A stretch of 64,000 nucleotides of DNA from Solirubrobacter taibaiensis. GTDB taxonomy: Bacteria; Actinomycetota; Thermoleophilia; Solirubrobacterales; Solirubrobacteraceae. The stretch spans positions 1-64,000 of the forward strand of contig JAPDDQ010000024.1 of the NCBI GenBank assembly GCA_027587225.1. The letters are read 5' to 3'. The position numbers were made by a program, and so were the translations under genes. Shown here in pieces: positions 23,862 to 32,298 of this stretch. Positions within the stretch are counted from its first letter, which is position 1; the number at the start of each line of letters is the position of its first letter. The notes beneath the pieces were generated by a model. The model made no database searches and had not been told where the DNA came from. It saw only the letters and a program-made list of their open reading frames with translations.

Positions 23862-24974
23862 GGCGAGGCCCAGCAGGCCGAGCGGCAGCGGCAGCCAGTA
23901 GGAGAACAGCCGGTAGGCGAACGTCGCGAGCAGCGCGTCGCCCGCACTGACGCCGGCCAGCACGAGCATCGCGCTCAGGCCGGCCTCGACGAAGCCGAGC
24001 CCGCCCGGCGTGATCGGGATCTGCGCGAGCACCTGCGCGCCGCAGAACGCGAGCAGGACGAGGCCCGGCCGCGGGTGCGAGCCGATCGCGGCGAGCGCCG
24101 CGAGCAGCGTGAGGTAGTCGAAGGTCCAGCGCCCGACGGTGGCCAGCAGCGCGCGCTTCCAGCGCGGCCCGAGCGTGGCCAGCAGCCGGTCGCGTTCGCG
24201 CAGCAGCCGCTGCGGCAGGTGTTGCAGCGGCTCGGACGAGCGGCGCAGGCGGTTCCGCCCGCGCTGTGCGACGCGCCCGACCCACGCCAGCGGGCCGTCC
24301 GTGGTGAGCAACACCGCGCCGAGCGCGCTCGCCGCCGCGAACACGCCCAAGCCCGCGAACGCCGTGTGCGAGAGCGTGTCGTTCACGCCTCCGCGCAGCA
24401 GCGCCGGGATGGCCAGCACCGGCATCGCGAGGACCATCGCGAACACGAGCACGTTGATCGCGGTCAGCGCGGTCACGGTGGCGGCCGGGTGGGCGCCGGA
24501 GCGGACGAGGATCTTGTACTGCAGCGCCGAGCCCATCGCGCCGCCGCCGGGCGCGATCTTGGCCAGCGCGTTGCCGGCGAGCTGCGAGGTGATCACGGCG
24601 CGCCAGCGCGGACCGTGCAGCGCCACGAACTGCAGCGCCCACAACGACGCGAGCGAAGCGGCCTGCAGGCCGGCCATCGCCAGCAGCGACCACGGCGAGA
24701 AGCGCGTGATCTGCTTCCACGAGCCGAACACCTCGACGATGCTCGGGAACACGAGATAGATCGAGACGCCGGTGACGGCGAGCCAGAAGATCGTGCGGCC
24801 GAGGCGGCGAGGCGGCGCCGCCTCGGTCTCGACCGCGGTGTGCGCCTCTATCGCGTGCTCGACGCGATCCCCGAGGTGCTCAGGCGGTGGAGCGTCCGGT
24901 CCCGTAGACGGTGAGGACGTAGATGACGAGGCCGTCAAGCCCGAGGATGATGACCGACCAGATGGGATAGGCAC
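23835..24974 (-). CDS. Flippase-like membrane protein (UPF0104/LPG synthase TM region)
   Basis: About 379 residues with eight hydrophobic helices in the lysylphosphatidylglycerol synthase transmembrane / AglD-like family, without the cytosolic aminoacyl-transfer domain. Family marks include NALAKIAPGGGAMGSALQY and QIPITPGGLGFVEAGLSAML. Stand-alone members probably act as lipid flippases. The first helix begins near residue 57, and upstream only ATG 24974 or TTG 24938 can start it, so the gene must overlap the upstream DUF7144 gene by 95 or 59 nt. The Ser/Thr-rich first 25 residues are antisense-like and may not be translated. Confidence 0.82.
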   Translation of the reverse strand: MPIPSGRSSSSGLTASSSTSSPSTGPDAPPPEHLGDRVEHAIEAHTAVETEAAPPRRLGRTIFWLAVTGVSIYLVFPSIVEVFGSWKQITRFSPWSLLAMAGLQAASLASLWALQFVALHGPRWRAVITSQLAGNALAKIAPGGGAMGSALQYKILVRSGAHPAATVTALTAINVLVFAMVLAMPVLAIPALLRGGVNDTLSHTAFAGLGVFAAASALGAVLLTTDGPLAWVGRVAQRGRNRLRRSSEPLQHLPQRLLRERDRLLATLGPRWKRALLATVGRWTFDYLTLLAALAAIGSHPRPGLVLLAFCGAQVLAQIPITPGGLGFVEAGLSAMLVLAGVSAGDALLATFAYRLFSYWLPLPLGLLGLALAPGGKEP

Positions 24975-25272
24975 CGATGGACAGCATGGCGACTACCGCG
25001 CTGCCCGCGGCGAGCGTCATCCCGAACAGCACTCCGGTCTCGCTGCCGCGGTGGATCAGCCACGCCGCAGACAGCTGCAGCGCGCCGACGACGAGGTAGA
25101 TCACACCCCACATCGTGAGGTCGCCGAACAGCAGCTCGTCGACGCGGAACTGGTCGTCGGCCAGCAACGCGGCAAGCCCGTCGATCAGGTTGAAGCAGCC
25201 GAGGACGAAGAACAGGACGACGACGAACCTCGCCCAATCCTGCGCGCGGGTGGATGAGGGTTCCACGCTCAC
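24880..25272 (-). CDS. DUF7144-family four-helix membrane protein (paralogue 2)
   Basis: A 130-residue membrane protein with four helices and the family motif LSIGAYPIWSVIILGLDGLVIYVL. It is closest in layout to the protein at 14459. GTG at 25272 lies 23 nt from the upstream dyad. Its end is overlapped by the start of the flippase-like gene. Confidence 0.85.
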   Translation of the reverse strand: MSVEPSSTRAQDWARFVVVLFFVLGCFNLIDGLAALLADDQFRVDELLFGDLTMWGVIYLVVGALQLSAAWLIHRGSETGVLFGMTLAAGSAVVAMLSIGAYPIWSVIILGLDGLVIYVLTVYGTGRSTA

Positions 25273-25295
25273 GACCGAGACGATCGGGCACGCGC

Positions 25296-25338
25296 GGGTG
25301 AGCTCGGATCATGCGAATGGGGTGACAACGCGTCACCC
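25296..25338. promoter_or_regulatory. Paired island dyads between DUF7144 and coiled-coil membrane genes
   Basis: GGGTGA-N7-TCATGC at 25296-25314 and GGGTGA-N7-TCACCC at 25320-25338, 24 bp apart. The outer edges lie 23 nt from the GTG at 25272 and 22 nt from the GTG at 25361. The centre N5 is GAATG. Confidence 0.75.
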
Positions 25339-25360
25339 GTCCGTCCGTAGGCTCGTGTTC

Positions 25361-26617
25361 GTGACCGATGTCGCCGTCAACGAGGAGTTGGAACGGCTCC
25401 GCGCGGAGAACGCCGCGCTCGAGAAGCGCATCAACCGGCGGGTGCGCTGGCGCAGCTCGCTGTCTGGCTTGCTGCTGATCCTCGGATGTGGTTTCGCGGT
25501 GCTGTCGCTGGTCGCGGTCTGGCTGCGGGTCACGCTGCTCGACACGGACCGCTACGTCAGCACCGTCGCGCCGATCGCGGCGGAGCCCGCGGTCCAGGAC
25601 GCCGTCGCGAAGAAGCTCGAGACGGCGATCTTCACGCGCGTCGATTTCGCTTCGCTGGCCCGCGAGGTCCTGCCCCAGCGGGCGGACGTGCTCGCCCCGG
25701 CGATCGAGCGGGGAGCGCAGTCGGTGATCAGCGACCGGATCGCGGACTTCACCCGCTCCGACCGCTTCCAGCAGCTGTGGGTCGAGTCCAATCGGCGCGC
25801 CCACACGCGGGTCGTCGAGCTGCTGGAGACCGGCAGCTCGCGCCGGCTCGCGCTCGACGACAACACGCTCTACCTCGACCTCTCGCCGGCGGTCGAGCGC
25901 GTTCGCACGGGCCTGACCGATCGCGGGCTGACCCGCATCGCGGCCGCGATCCCACCGAGCGTGGATGGCCGGATCGAGCTCGTGCAGTCCGGCGCGTTCG
26001 CCGACGCGCGGGGCTTCGTGCGGCTGCTCAAGGCGACGGCGATCATCCTGCCGCTGCTCGCGCTGCTGTGCCTCGCCGGCTCGATCTTCTTCGCGAGCAC
26101 GTGGCGGCGCGGGGTGCTGCACGCGGGGCTCGGCGTGGCCATCGCGATGCTCGGGCTGATCGCGCTGCTCGCCGTCGGCCGTTCGCTCTACCTCGACGCG
26201 CTCGGCAACGGCGCACTCCCGCGTGACGCGGCGTCGGGCATCTTCGACACGCTCGTCTCCTTCCTGCGCTACGGCGTGCGGGTCGTCGTCGTGGTGGCGG
26301 TGCTCGTCGCGCTGTTGACGTTCCTCACGGGCCTGCCGCTGGGGCGGCTGTTCCGGCGAGTGTGGGGCAGCTCGCAGCGCGGCTGGGTGGCGCGCAACCA
26401 GCGCGTGCTGATGCTTGTCACCGGCGGCCTCGGCCTCGTCGTGCTGTTCGCATGGAGCCCGCTGACCGGTGGCGTCGTGCTCGTCACGCTGCTCGCGGTG
26501 GGCATCATCTGCGGCGTGATCGCGCTGCTGGGGCTAGAGCCCCGAGATCCCGTCGCCGAGCAGCTTCGCGCCGATGATCAAGAACAGGACGGCCATGATC
26601 ACGGTGTTGTTGTCTGA
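25361..26617 (+). CDS. Coiled-coil membrane protein with large outer loop, unknown function
   Basis: A 418-residue protein. The start is a short coiled coil (EELERLRAENAALEKRI), then a first helix near residue 30, a large predicted extracytoplasmic domain of about 180 residues, and four to five helices from residue 230 on. I recognise no named domain, although proteins of this layout are common in actinobacteria. GTG at 25355 or 25361 can start it. The last 28 codons, rich in Asp, Gln and His, overlap the convergent GAP gene and may be a read-through extension. Confidence 0.8.
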   Translation: MTDVAVNEELERLRAENAALEKRINRRVRWRSSLSGLLLILGCGFAVLSLVAVWLRVTLLDTDRYVSTVAPIAAEPAVQDAVAKKLETAIFTRVDFASLAREVLPQRADVLAPAIERGAQSVISDRIADFTRSDRFQQLWVESNRRAHTRVVELLETGSSRRLALDDNTLYLDLSPAVERVRTGLTDRGLTRIAAAIPPSVDGRIELVQSGAFADARGFVRLLKATAIILPLLALLCLAGSIFFASTWRRGVLHAGLGVAIAMLGLIALLAVGRSLYLDALGNGALPRDAASGIFDTLVSFLRYGVRVVVVVAVLVALLTFLTGLPLGRLFRRVWGSSQRGWVARNQRVLMLVTGGLGLVVLFAWSPLTGGVVLVTLLAVGIICGVIALLGLEPRDPVAEQLRADDQEQDGHDHGVVV

Positions 26618-27196
26618 CATCCACGACCTGAGGTGGTCGAGGAGCGGCTTCGAGCGCTCGCCCAGCCCGAAGGAGAGTGCGAGCGGCACGAGGACGCCGA
26701 GCGTGCCGATCACGACGAACACCGCGAACGCGATCGCCTGCTCGCCGGCGGGGATGCCGGTCTGCGCGATCGCGGCGGCCGCGCCGACCGTCAACACGAG
26801 GTTCTTCGGGTTCACGCCTGACAGCAGGACGGCGATGCCCGCCGCCTTGACCGGCGTGAGCTGATCGAGCGACTGCATCCACTTCGGCGTCGCCTTCTCC
26901 TCGTCGCGCCCGCGCCACTGGCGCGCCGCGAACACGAGCAGCAGCGCGCCGAGCACGAGCTTGACCACGCTCACCCACGTGGCGGGTTCGCCTTCGTCGG
27001 ACGCGTCGGCACCGCCGGCGACGAGCAGGACGAGCCCGCCGAGCGCCGTCAGCCCGCAGATCCAGCCGAGCATGAACGCCAGGCCGTTCACGTGTGCCCG
27101 CGGGGTGGCGAGGATCAGGACGATCGCGATGATCGGGAACGGGCTGAGCGCCGTGCCGACGGCGAAGGGGAGGAGGTCGCCGATGGCTTCGTTCAT
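26534..27196 (-). CDS. GAP/LysE-like membrane protein (copy 1)
   Basis: A 220-residue membrane protein of the GAP (Sap, DUF2910) family with six helices. Marks are LLPFAVGTALSPFPIIAIVLIL near the start, KAAGIAVLLSGVNPKNLVLTVGAA in the middle and LFLIIGAKLLGDGI at the end. In mycobacteria these proteins are linked to glycopeptidolipid export. ATG at 27196 lies 24 nt from the dyad. A paralogue is at 29233. Confidence 0.85.
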   Translation of the reverse strand: MNEAIGDLLPFAVGTALSPFPIIAIVLILATPRAHVNGLAFMLGWICGLTALGGLVLLVAGGADASDEGEPATWVSVVKLVLGALLLVFAARQWRGRDEEKATPKWMQSLDQLTPVKAAGIAVLLSGVNPKNLVLTVGAAAAIAQTGIPAGEQAIAFAVFVVIGTLGVLVPLALSFGLGERSKPLLDHLRSWMSDNNTVIMAVLFLIIGAKLLGDGISGL

Positions 27197-27220
27197 GGCG
27201 TCGGATGCTGCGCGGCGCCC

Positions 27221-27263
27221 GGGTGGGCACGCCTCACCCGTCCGAGATGAGGCGCCGTCACCC
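27221..27263. promoter_or_regulatory. Paired island dyads between GAP and SHOCT genes
   Basis: GGGTGG-N7-TCACCC at 27221-27239 and AGATGA-N7-TCACCC at 27245-27263, 24 bp apart. Both outer edges lie exactly 24 nt from the two start codons (27196 and 27288), a fully symmetric case. Confidence 0.78.
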
Positions 27264-27287
27264 GTGCCGCTCGGAGACTGCGCGGCC

Positions 27288-27602
27288 ATGCCTCTTCTCT
27301 TCCGACCCCGCCGGCCGCTCCTGCGCGGCGCGATGATCGGCGGCACCGCCTACATGGCCGGCAAGGCCGGCGCCCGCGCGCAGGAACGGGCGTACGGCGA
27401 GCAGGCCGCCGAGGCCGACCAGGAGGCGCGGCTGGCCGCGCTCGAGCAGCAGTCGGCGCCGGTGGCCGCTCCGCCCGCGGCTGCGGCCGGCGGCTCGGAC
27501 CTCGTCGCCGAGCTCACCAAGCTCAAGGGCCTGCTGGACGCGGGCGCGCTCACCCAGCAGGAGTTCGACGCCGCCAAGCAGCGGGTGCTGGCCGGCGGCT
27601 GA
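27288..27602 (+). CDS. SHOCT-domain protein
   Basis: A 104-residue protein. A basic N-terminus (LLFRPRRPLLRG) and a small Ala/Gly-rich membrane-like segment are followed by an Ala/Pro linker and a C-terminal SHOCT motif (DLVAELTKLKGLLDAGALTQQEFDAAKQRVL). SHOCT modules are short two-helix oligomerisation motifs with no enzymatic role. It is followed 6 nt later by a SulP gene in the same direction. Confidence 0.88.
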   Translation: MPLLFRPRRPLLRGAMIGGTAYMAGKAGARAQERAYGEQAAEADQEARLAALEQQSAPVAAPPAAAAGGSDLVAELTKLKGLLDAGALTQQEFDAAKQRVLAGG

Positions 27603-27608
27603 GCCCCG

Positions 27609-29267
27609 GTGTTCTTCTCGTCGCTGCGGGGCTATGACCGGGGCTGGCTGCGCGGCGACCTGATCGCGGGCCTGACGGTCTGGGCCGTCCTGATCCCGGA
27701 GTCGCTGGCGTACGCGAGCATCGCCGGCGTCTCGCCGGTGGTCGGCCTGTACGCGGCGCCGGGGGCGCTGATCCTGTACGCCGCGCTCGGCTCGTCGCGG
27801 CACCTCGTGTGCGGGCCGATGAGCGCCACCGCGGCGCTCTCCGCGGCGACGGTCGCGGACGTCATCCCCGTCGGTGACAACCGCTTCGCCGCCTTCACCG
27901 CGGCCCTCGCGCTCACCACCGGGATCGCGGCGCTGCTCGCCGGGATCCTGCGCCTCGGCTTCCTCGCCAGCTTCATCTCCGAGCCGGTGATCAAGGGCTT
28001 CATCGTCGGGCTCGCGCTGACGATCATCATCGGCCAGGTGCCGAAGCTGTTCGGCATCGACAAGGCGGAGGGCGACTTCTTCGAACAGGCCTGGGGCGTC
28101 CTGAGCGGGCTCGGCGACACGGATGCGCTGACGCTCGCCGTCGGCGTCGCGTCGCTCGTGGTCGTGCTCGGGCTCAAGCGGGTCGCGCCCGTCATCCCGG
28201 CGTCGCTCGTGGTCGTGCTGATCGGGATCGCCGTCGTGGAGCTGCTCGATCTCGACGTCGACATCGTCGGCCACATCGACGGCGGGCTGCCATCGTTCGG
28301 GCTGCCCGAGGACGTCGACTACGGCGCGCTCGCGGCGGGCGGCGTCGCCGTCATGCTCGTCGGGTTCGCGGAAGGGCTCGGCGCCGCCAAGACGTACGCC
28401 GCGCGCCAGCACTACGAGATCGACGTCAACCGCGAGCTGCTCGGCCTCGGCGGCGCGAACCTCGCCGCCGGCCTCTCACACGGGATGGTCGTCAACGGCT
28501 CGCTCTCTAAGACCGCGGTCAACGGGTCGGCGGGCGCGCACTCGCAGCTCTCCGGGCTCGTCGTGGCCGTGCTGACGATCGTCACGCTGCTGCTGCTCAC
28601 CGGGCTGTTCGAGTCGCTGCCGGAAGCGACGCTGGCCGCGGTCGTGATCGCGGCCGTGATCGAGCTCGTCGACTTCCGCGCGCTCATCCGGCTCTATCGC
28701 GACACCTCCCGCGCGCTCGGCCGGGCCTACGGCGTCGCCGCCCGCCCCGACTTCATCGCGGCGACGGCGGCGATGCTCGGCGTGCTGATCTTCGACACCC
28801 TGCCCGGGCTGTTCATCGGCATCTCGATCTCGCTGCTCCTGCTCCTCTACCGCGCCTCGCGACCGTACGTCGCGACCCTCGGCGAGTTCCACGGCACCTA
28901 CGTCGACCTCACCCGCCAGCCGGAGGCGGAGCGCCTGGACGGGATCACGATCGTGCGCGTGGAGGGCGGGCTGTACTTCGCCAACGCCGACGCCGTGCGC
29001 GCCCGGTTGATGCGCGCCGGCCGGCACGTGCAGACCGTGATCCTCGACGCGGAGACGATCCCGTTCGTGGACGTGACCGCCGCCGAGATGCTGGACCGCG
29101 TTGCCGCCGACCTGCGCCGGGAAGGCGTCCGGCTCGTGATCGCGCGCGACGTCGGCCTGGTCCGCGACGTCCTCGACCAGGTCGCCTCCGAGAGCGCGCT
29201 GCACGACGTCTACCCGAGCGTGCGGGCAGCGGTCAAGTCAGTAGGTGCAGCGCCCCGCTCAACGTGA
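27609..29267 (+). CDS. SulP-family anion transporter with STAS domain (copy 2)
   Basis: A 552-residue SulP transporter. The family signature is VLIPESLAYASIAGVSPVVGLYA. The internal SLSKTAVNGSAGAHSQLSGL motif and a C-terminal STAS domain (DGITIVRVEGGLYFANADAVR, FVDVTAAEMLDRVAADL) are intact. GTG at 27609 begins the usual GYDRGWLRGDLIAG opening. It differs clearly from copy 1, so it is an old paralogue. The 3' end overlaps the convergent GAP gene by 35 nt. Confidence 0.9.
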   Translation: MFFSSLRGYDRGWLRGDLIAGLTVWAVLIPESLAYASIAGVSPVVGLYAAPGALILYAALGSSRHLVCGPMSATAALSAATVADVIPVGDNRFAAFTAALALTTGIAALLAGILRLGFLASFISEPVIKGFIVGLALTIIIGQVPKLFGIDKAEGDFFEQAWGVLSGLGDTDALTLAVGVASLVVVLGLKRVAPVIPASLVVVLIGIAVVELLDLDVDIVGHIDGGLPSFGLPEDVDYGALAAGGVAVMLVGFAEGLGAAKTYAARQHYEIDVNRELLGLGGANLAAGLSHGMVVNGSLSKTAVNGSAGAHSQLSGLVVAVLTIVTLLLLTGLFESLPEATLAAVVIAAVIELVDFRALIRLYRDTSRALGRAYGVAARPDFIAATAAMLGVLIFDTLPGLFIGISISLLLLLYRASRPYVATLGEFHGTYVDLTRQPEAERLDGITIVRVEGGLYFANADAVRARLMRAGRHVQTVILDAETIPFVDVTAAEMLDRVAADLRREGVRLVIARDVGLVRDVLDQVASESALHDVYPSVRAAVKSVGAAPRST

Positions 29268-29901
29268 GCAGGGCGCCGAAGACGAGCATCGATCCCGCGG
29301 CGACGATGTGCAGGTGCGCGACGAGCCAGACGCGCCCGGCCTCGAGCACGCGCCCCGCGCGCCGCGGCATCACCACGTAGATCGCGAGCGGGACGAGGAT
29401 GCAGAGGTCGATCGCGCCCACGAGCGCGATGTTCGCCAGCACGGGGTCACTGAGATCGGCACCCTCGATGCCCTGCAACGCCGACAGGTACACGGCGACG
29501 TCGGCGGGGGAGATGAGCAGCAGCAGTGCGCCCATGCCCAGCGCTTTGAGGGCGCTCATGTCGTCCAGCGCCTTCATCCAGCCTGGGGTGTGCGGAATCG
29601 CCTGCGCCGCGACCCGGTGCCCGACGATCCGGCGCAGCCCGAACGAGATCAGCACCTGCCCGAGGACCAGGTTGAGGATCGCTTTCGTCGAGTCCGCGAG
29701 TCCGCCGCCGCCCGCGCCGAGCACGGCCCGCATGAACACGGCGAGCCCGACGAGCACGAGGGTCCAGCCGAGCAGCAGCAGGACCGCGTTGCGCAGCGCG
29801 TGCTGCTGCGCGGCGAGGATGGCGATCGTCGCCAGCACCGCGGCGGGCGAGAGCGCGCCGATCACGGCGGCCGACACGAACTGCGTCACGAACTGGTCCA
29901 C
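29233..29901 (-). CDS. GAP-family membrane protein (copy 2)
   Basis: A 222-residue membrane protein with six helices, the paralogue of the gene at 26534: FVSAAVIGALSPAAVLATIAILAAQ near the start, KALGMGALLLLISPADVAVYLSALQG in the middle. GTG at 29901 is preferred because it leaves the dyad free, 26 nt upstream; a second GTG at 29925 would place the start almost against the site. Transport role is inferred from the family. Confidence 0.82.
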   Translation of the reverse strand: MDQFVTQFVSAAVIGALSPAAVLATIAILAAQQHALRNAVLLLLGWTLVLVGLAVFMRAVLGAGGGGLADSTKAILNLVLGQVLISFGLRRIVGHRVAAQAIPHTPGWMKALDDMSALKALGMGALLLLISPADVAVYLSALQGIEGADLSDPVLANIALVGAIDLCILVPLAIYVVMPRRAGRVLEAGRVWLVAHLHIVAAGSMLVFGALLTLSGALHLLT

Positions 29902-29927
29902 GAGAGCCGCGATGCTCCGATGCACCG

Positions 29928-29970
29928 GAGTGGCGCGGCATCGCCCGGCGCGGGTGATGCCCGCCCACCC
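29928..29970. promoter_or_regulatory. Paired island dyads between GAP copy 2 and DUF1269 genes
   Basis: GAGTGG-N7-TCGCCC at 29928-29946 and GGGTGA-N7-CCACCC at 29952-29970, 24 bp apart. The outer edges lie 26 nt from the GTG at 29901 and 23 nt from the ATG at 29994. Confidence 0.72.
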
Positions 29971-29993
29971 ACCCGCCCCGCACGATCGAAGGT

Positions 29994-30497
29994 ATGAGCA
30001 CACTCGTCGCGATCGCCTACCCCGACAAGTCCACCGCGGACGACGTGGTAGCCACCCTCAGCCGCCTCCAGACCGAGCATCTGATCTCACTCGAGGATGC
30101 AGTCGTCGTCTCGCGGGACGACAAGGGCAAGGTCAAGCTGCACCAGACGAACAAGCTCGCGGCCGGCGGCGCCGTCGGCGGCGCGCTGTGGGGCGGCCTG
30201 ATCGGCCTGATCTTCTTCGTGCCGCTGCTCGGCATGGCCGTCGGTGCGGCCACGGGTGCGGCGACCGGCGCGCTGGCCGACGTCGGCGTGGACGACAACT
30301 TCATGAAGGATCTCGGCTCCAAGCTCGAGGGCGGCAGCGTGGCGCTCATCCTCCTGGTTCGCAGCGCGACGGGCGACAAGGTCCTCCCGGAGATCGCGCA
30401 CTTCGGTGGCGAGGTCATCCAGACCTCCCTCGACAACGAGGCCGAAGAGCGCCTGCGGCACGCGCTCGAGCACCGCGACACGGCCGCCACCGCCTGA
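29994..30497 (+). CDS. DUF1269-family membrane-associated protein
   Basis: A 167-residue protein of the DUF1269 family: an N-terminal ferredoxin-like strand-helix region (TLVAIAYPDKSTADDVVATLSRL), one Gly/Ala-rich hydrophobic hairpin (AAGGAVGGALWGGLIGLIFFVPLLGMAVGAATGAATGAL), and a C-terminal part with GGEVIQTSLDNEAEERLRHAL. The family is common in stress regulons, with no known activity. Its stop overlaps the following SulP start. Confidence 0.88.
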   Translation: MSTLVAIAYPDKSTADDVVATLSRLQTEHLISLEDAVVVSRDDKGKVKLHQTNKLAAGGAVGGALWGGLIGLIFFVPLLGMAVGAATGAATGALADVGVDDNFMKDLGSKLEGGSVALILLVRSATGDKVLPEIAHFGGEVIQTSLDNEAEERLRHALEHRDTAATA

Positions 30498-31924
30498 ACC
30501 TCGCACTTCGACCCGCCTGGACCGCCGGCTACCGGCGGGAGTGGCTGCGGCGCGACATCGTTGCGGGCATCGTCGTCTGGAGCGTCGTCGTGCCGCAGGC
30601 CGTGGCCTACGGCCAGATCGCCGGCCTGCCGCCCGAGGCCGGCCTCATGGCCGCGCCAGGAGCGCTCGTCGGCTACGCGCTGCTGGGCACCTCTCGCACG
30701 CTGATCGTCAGCGCGACCACGGCGACGAGCGCCTTGAGCGCCGCCGCCGTGGGCCCGCTCGCCGACGGTGACCCGCTTCGCTACGCGGCGCTCTCGGCCG
30801 CGCTCGGCCTGCTCGCCGGGGTCGTGCTCGTCCTGGGCGGACTGCTCGGGCTCGGCGCGGTCAGCGACTTCGTCTCCAAGCCCGTCATGACGGGCTTCCT
30901 GTTCGGCCTCGGCCTCGTGGTGATGGAGGCGCAGCTGGACGCGCTCACGGGCGACAACGCGACCACGGTCGTCTTCGGGGTGACCTGCATCGTCATCCTG
31001 CTGGCGTTCAAGTTCTTGCGGCCCGGGTGGCCGGCGATGTCGATCGTCGTCGCCGGGGCGATCGTCGTCTCTTGGGCGCTCAACCTGTCCGACCACGGCG
31101 TCGCGGTCGTCGGGGAGATCCCGCGCGCGCTGCCCGACCCGGCCTGGCCGGACGTCAACGGCGCGGACCTCGTCGCGCTGCTGCCGATGGCGTTCGGCGT
31201 GCTGATCCTCTCCACCGAGGCCGTCGGCGTCTCGCGCGCGCTGGCGGCGCAGCACCACTACGAGGTCGACACGTCGCGTGACCTCGCGGCGATGGGCGCG
31301 TCCAACCTGCTCGCCGGGTTCTCGTCCGGGTTCGTGCAGTCCGGCGGGGCGAGCCAGACGGCCGCGGCCGAGAACGCGGGCGGACGCACGCAGCTCACCG
31401 CGCTCGTCGCCGCGGGCCTGATCCTGCTGACCGGCGCGTTCCTCGGCCCGCTCTTCACGGACCTGCCGAACACCGCCCTGGCGGCGATCGTGATCGTGGC
31501 CGTGTCGAGCTTCCTCAACGTGCCCGAGCTGCGGCGGCTGGCGGCGCTGCGGCGGAGTGCCATCGTGCTCGCGGGCGTCGCGGGCGTGGCCGTGGTGGGC
31601 CTCGGCGTGCTCGAGGGGCTGATCGTGACCGCGGCGATCTCACTCGCGATCGTGATCAAGCGGCTGAGCCGCCCGCACGTGACGGTGCGCGACGGCGTCG
31701 TCACCCCACACGCGCCGCTGTTCTACGCCAACAGCCACGCGGTGCGGGAGATCGTGCGCAAACAGCCGGGGCCGGTCACGCTCGATCTCCAGCATTCATT
31801 CGACCTCGACGTCGAGAGCGTCGACATGCTCGCCGACCTGAAGGTCCCGCTCGTCAACGTCCATCCGCACGTGGCGGAGATGCTCAGCCGGCGAGGGAGC
31901 GGCGATCTCGTCCGCCGTAGTTGA
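30494..31924 (+). CDS. SulP-family anion transporter with reduced STAS, apparent CTG start (copy 3)
   Basis: A 476-residue SulP transporter: WSVVVPQAVAYGQIAGLPPEAGLMA at the start and SGGASQTAAAENAGGRTQLTAL at the later family motif. The C-terminal STAS is short and lacks the usual D(S/T)xG helix. The family opening (RPAWTAGYRREWLRRDIVAG) begins directly after the DUF1269 stop, and no in-frame ATG, GTG or TTG lies near it. The only fitting codon is CTG at 30494, overlapping the TGA as CTGA, so I infer a coupled CTG start. It overlaps the convergent DUF7144 gene by 41 nt. Confidence 0.88.
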   Translation: MNLALRPAWTAGYRREWLRRDIVAGIVVWSVVVPQAVAYGQIAGLPPEAGLMAAPGALVGYALLGTSRTLIVSATTATSALSAAAVGPLADGDPLRYAALSAALGLLAGVVLVLGGLLGLGAVSDFVSKPVMTGFLFGLGLVVMEAQLDALTGDNATTVVFGVTCIVILLAFKFLRPGWPAMSIVVAGAIVVSWALNLSDHGVAVVGEIPRALPDPAWPDVNGADLVALLPMAFGVLILSTEAVGVSRALAAQHHYEVDTSRDLAAMGASNLLAGFSSGFVQSGGASQTAAAENAGGRTQLTALVAAGLILLTGAFLGPLFTDLPNTALAAIVIVAVSSFLNVPELRRLAALRRSAIVLAGVAGVAVVGLGVLEGLIVTAAISLAIVIKRLSRPHVTVRDGVVTPHAPLFYANSHAVREIVRKQPGPVTLDLQHSFDLDVESVDMLADLKVPLVNVHPHVAEMLSRRGSGDLVRRS

Positions 31925-32297
31925 ACAGGCCCCAGATGATGATCACGTCGACGAAGAACAGGATCAACGACAGCGCGGGGTAGCTGGCGATGGCGAGGAA
32001 GTTGGCGATCATGTTCAGGGCCGCGAACGTGATGCCGAGCCAGCGCGCCCACTCCTGCTCCATGTAGATGCCCGCCACCGTGATGAGCTGCCCGGCACCG
32101 AGGCACGCGAGCACCCAGCCCCAGAAGTTGAGGTTCGCCAGCACGTACTTCGTGTCGGCGACGAAGAACGAGGACTCACCGATCATGGCGATGCCGTAGA
32201 TCAGGTTCAGCAGCCCGACGATCCCGAGCATCACGCCCGCGAAGATGAGCCAGGGCCGGCCGGGGTCGACGTCGTAGGTCGAGGGATCAACGTGCAT
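31884..32297 (-). CDS. DUF7144-family membrane protein (paralogue 3)
   Basis: A 137-residue four-helix membrane protein: LLNLIYGIAMIGESSFFVADTKYVL, NLNFWGWVLACLGAGQL and AIASYPALSLILFFVDVIIIW. The closest relative is the next gene upstream (32299), 1 nt away, so the pair arose by tandem duplication and is co-transcribed. Confidence 0.85.
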   Translation of the reverse strand: MHVDPSTYDVDPGRPWLIFAGVMLGIVGLLNLIYGIAMIGESSFFVADTKYVLANLNFWGWVLACLGAGQLITVAGIYMEQEWARWLGITFAALNMIANFLAIASYPALSLILFFVDVIIIWGLFNYGGRDRRSLAG

Positions 32298-32298
32298 G

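Noticed and set aside
24863..24974. A later start for the flippase-like gene to avoid overlap with the DUF7144 gene
   Set aside because: The candidate Val codons before the first helix are GTC, not GTG; only ATG 24974 or TTG 24938 are available.
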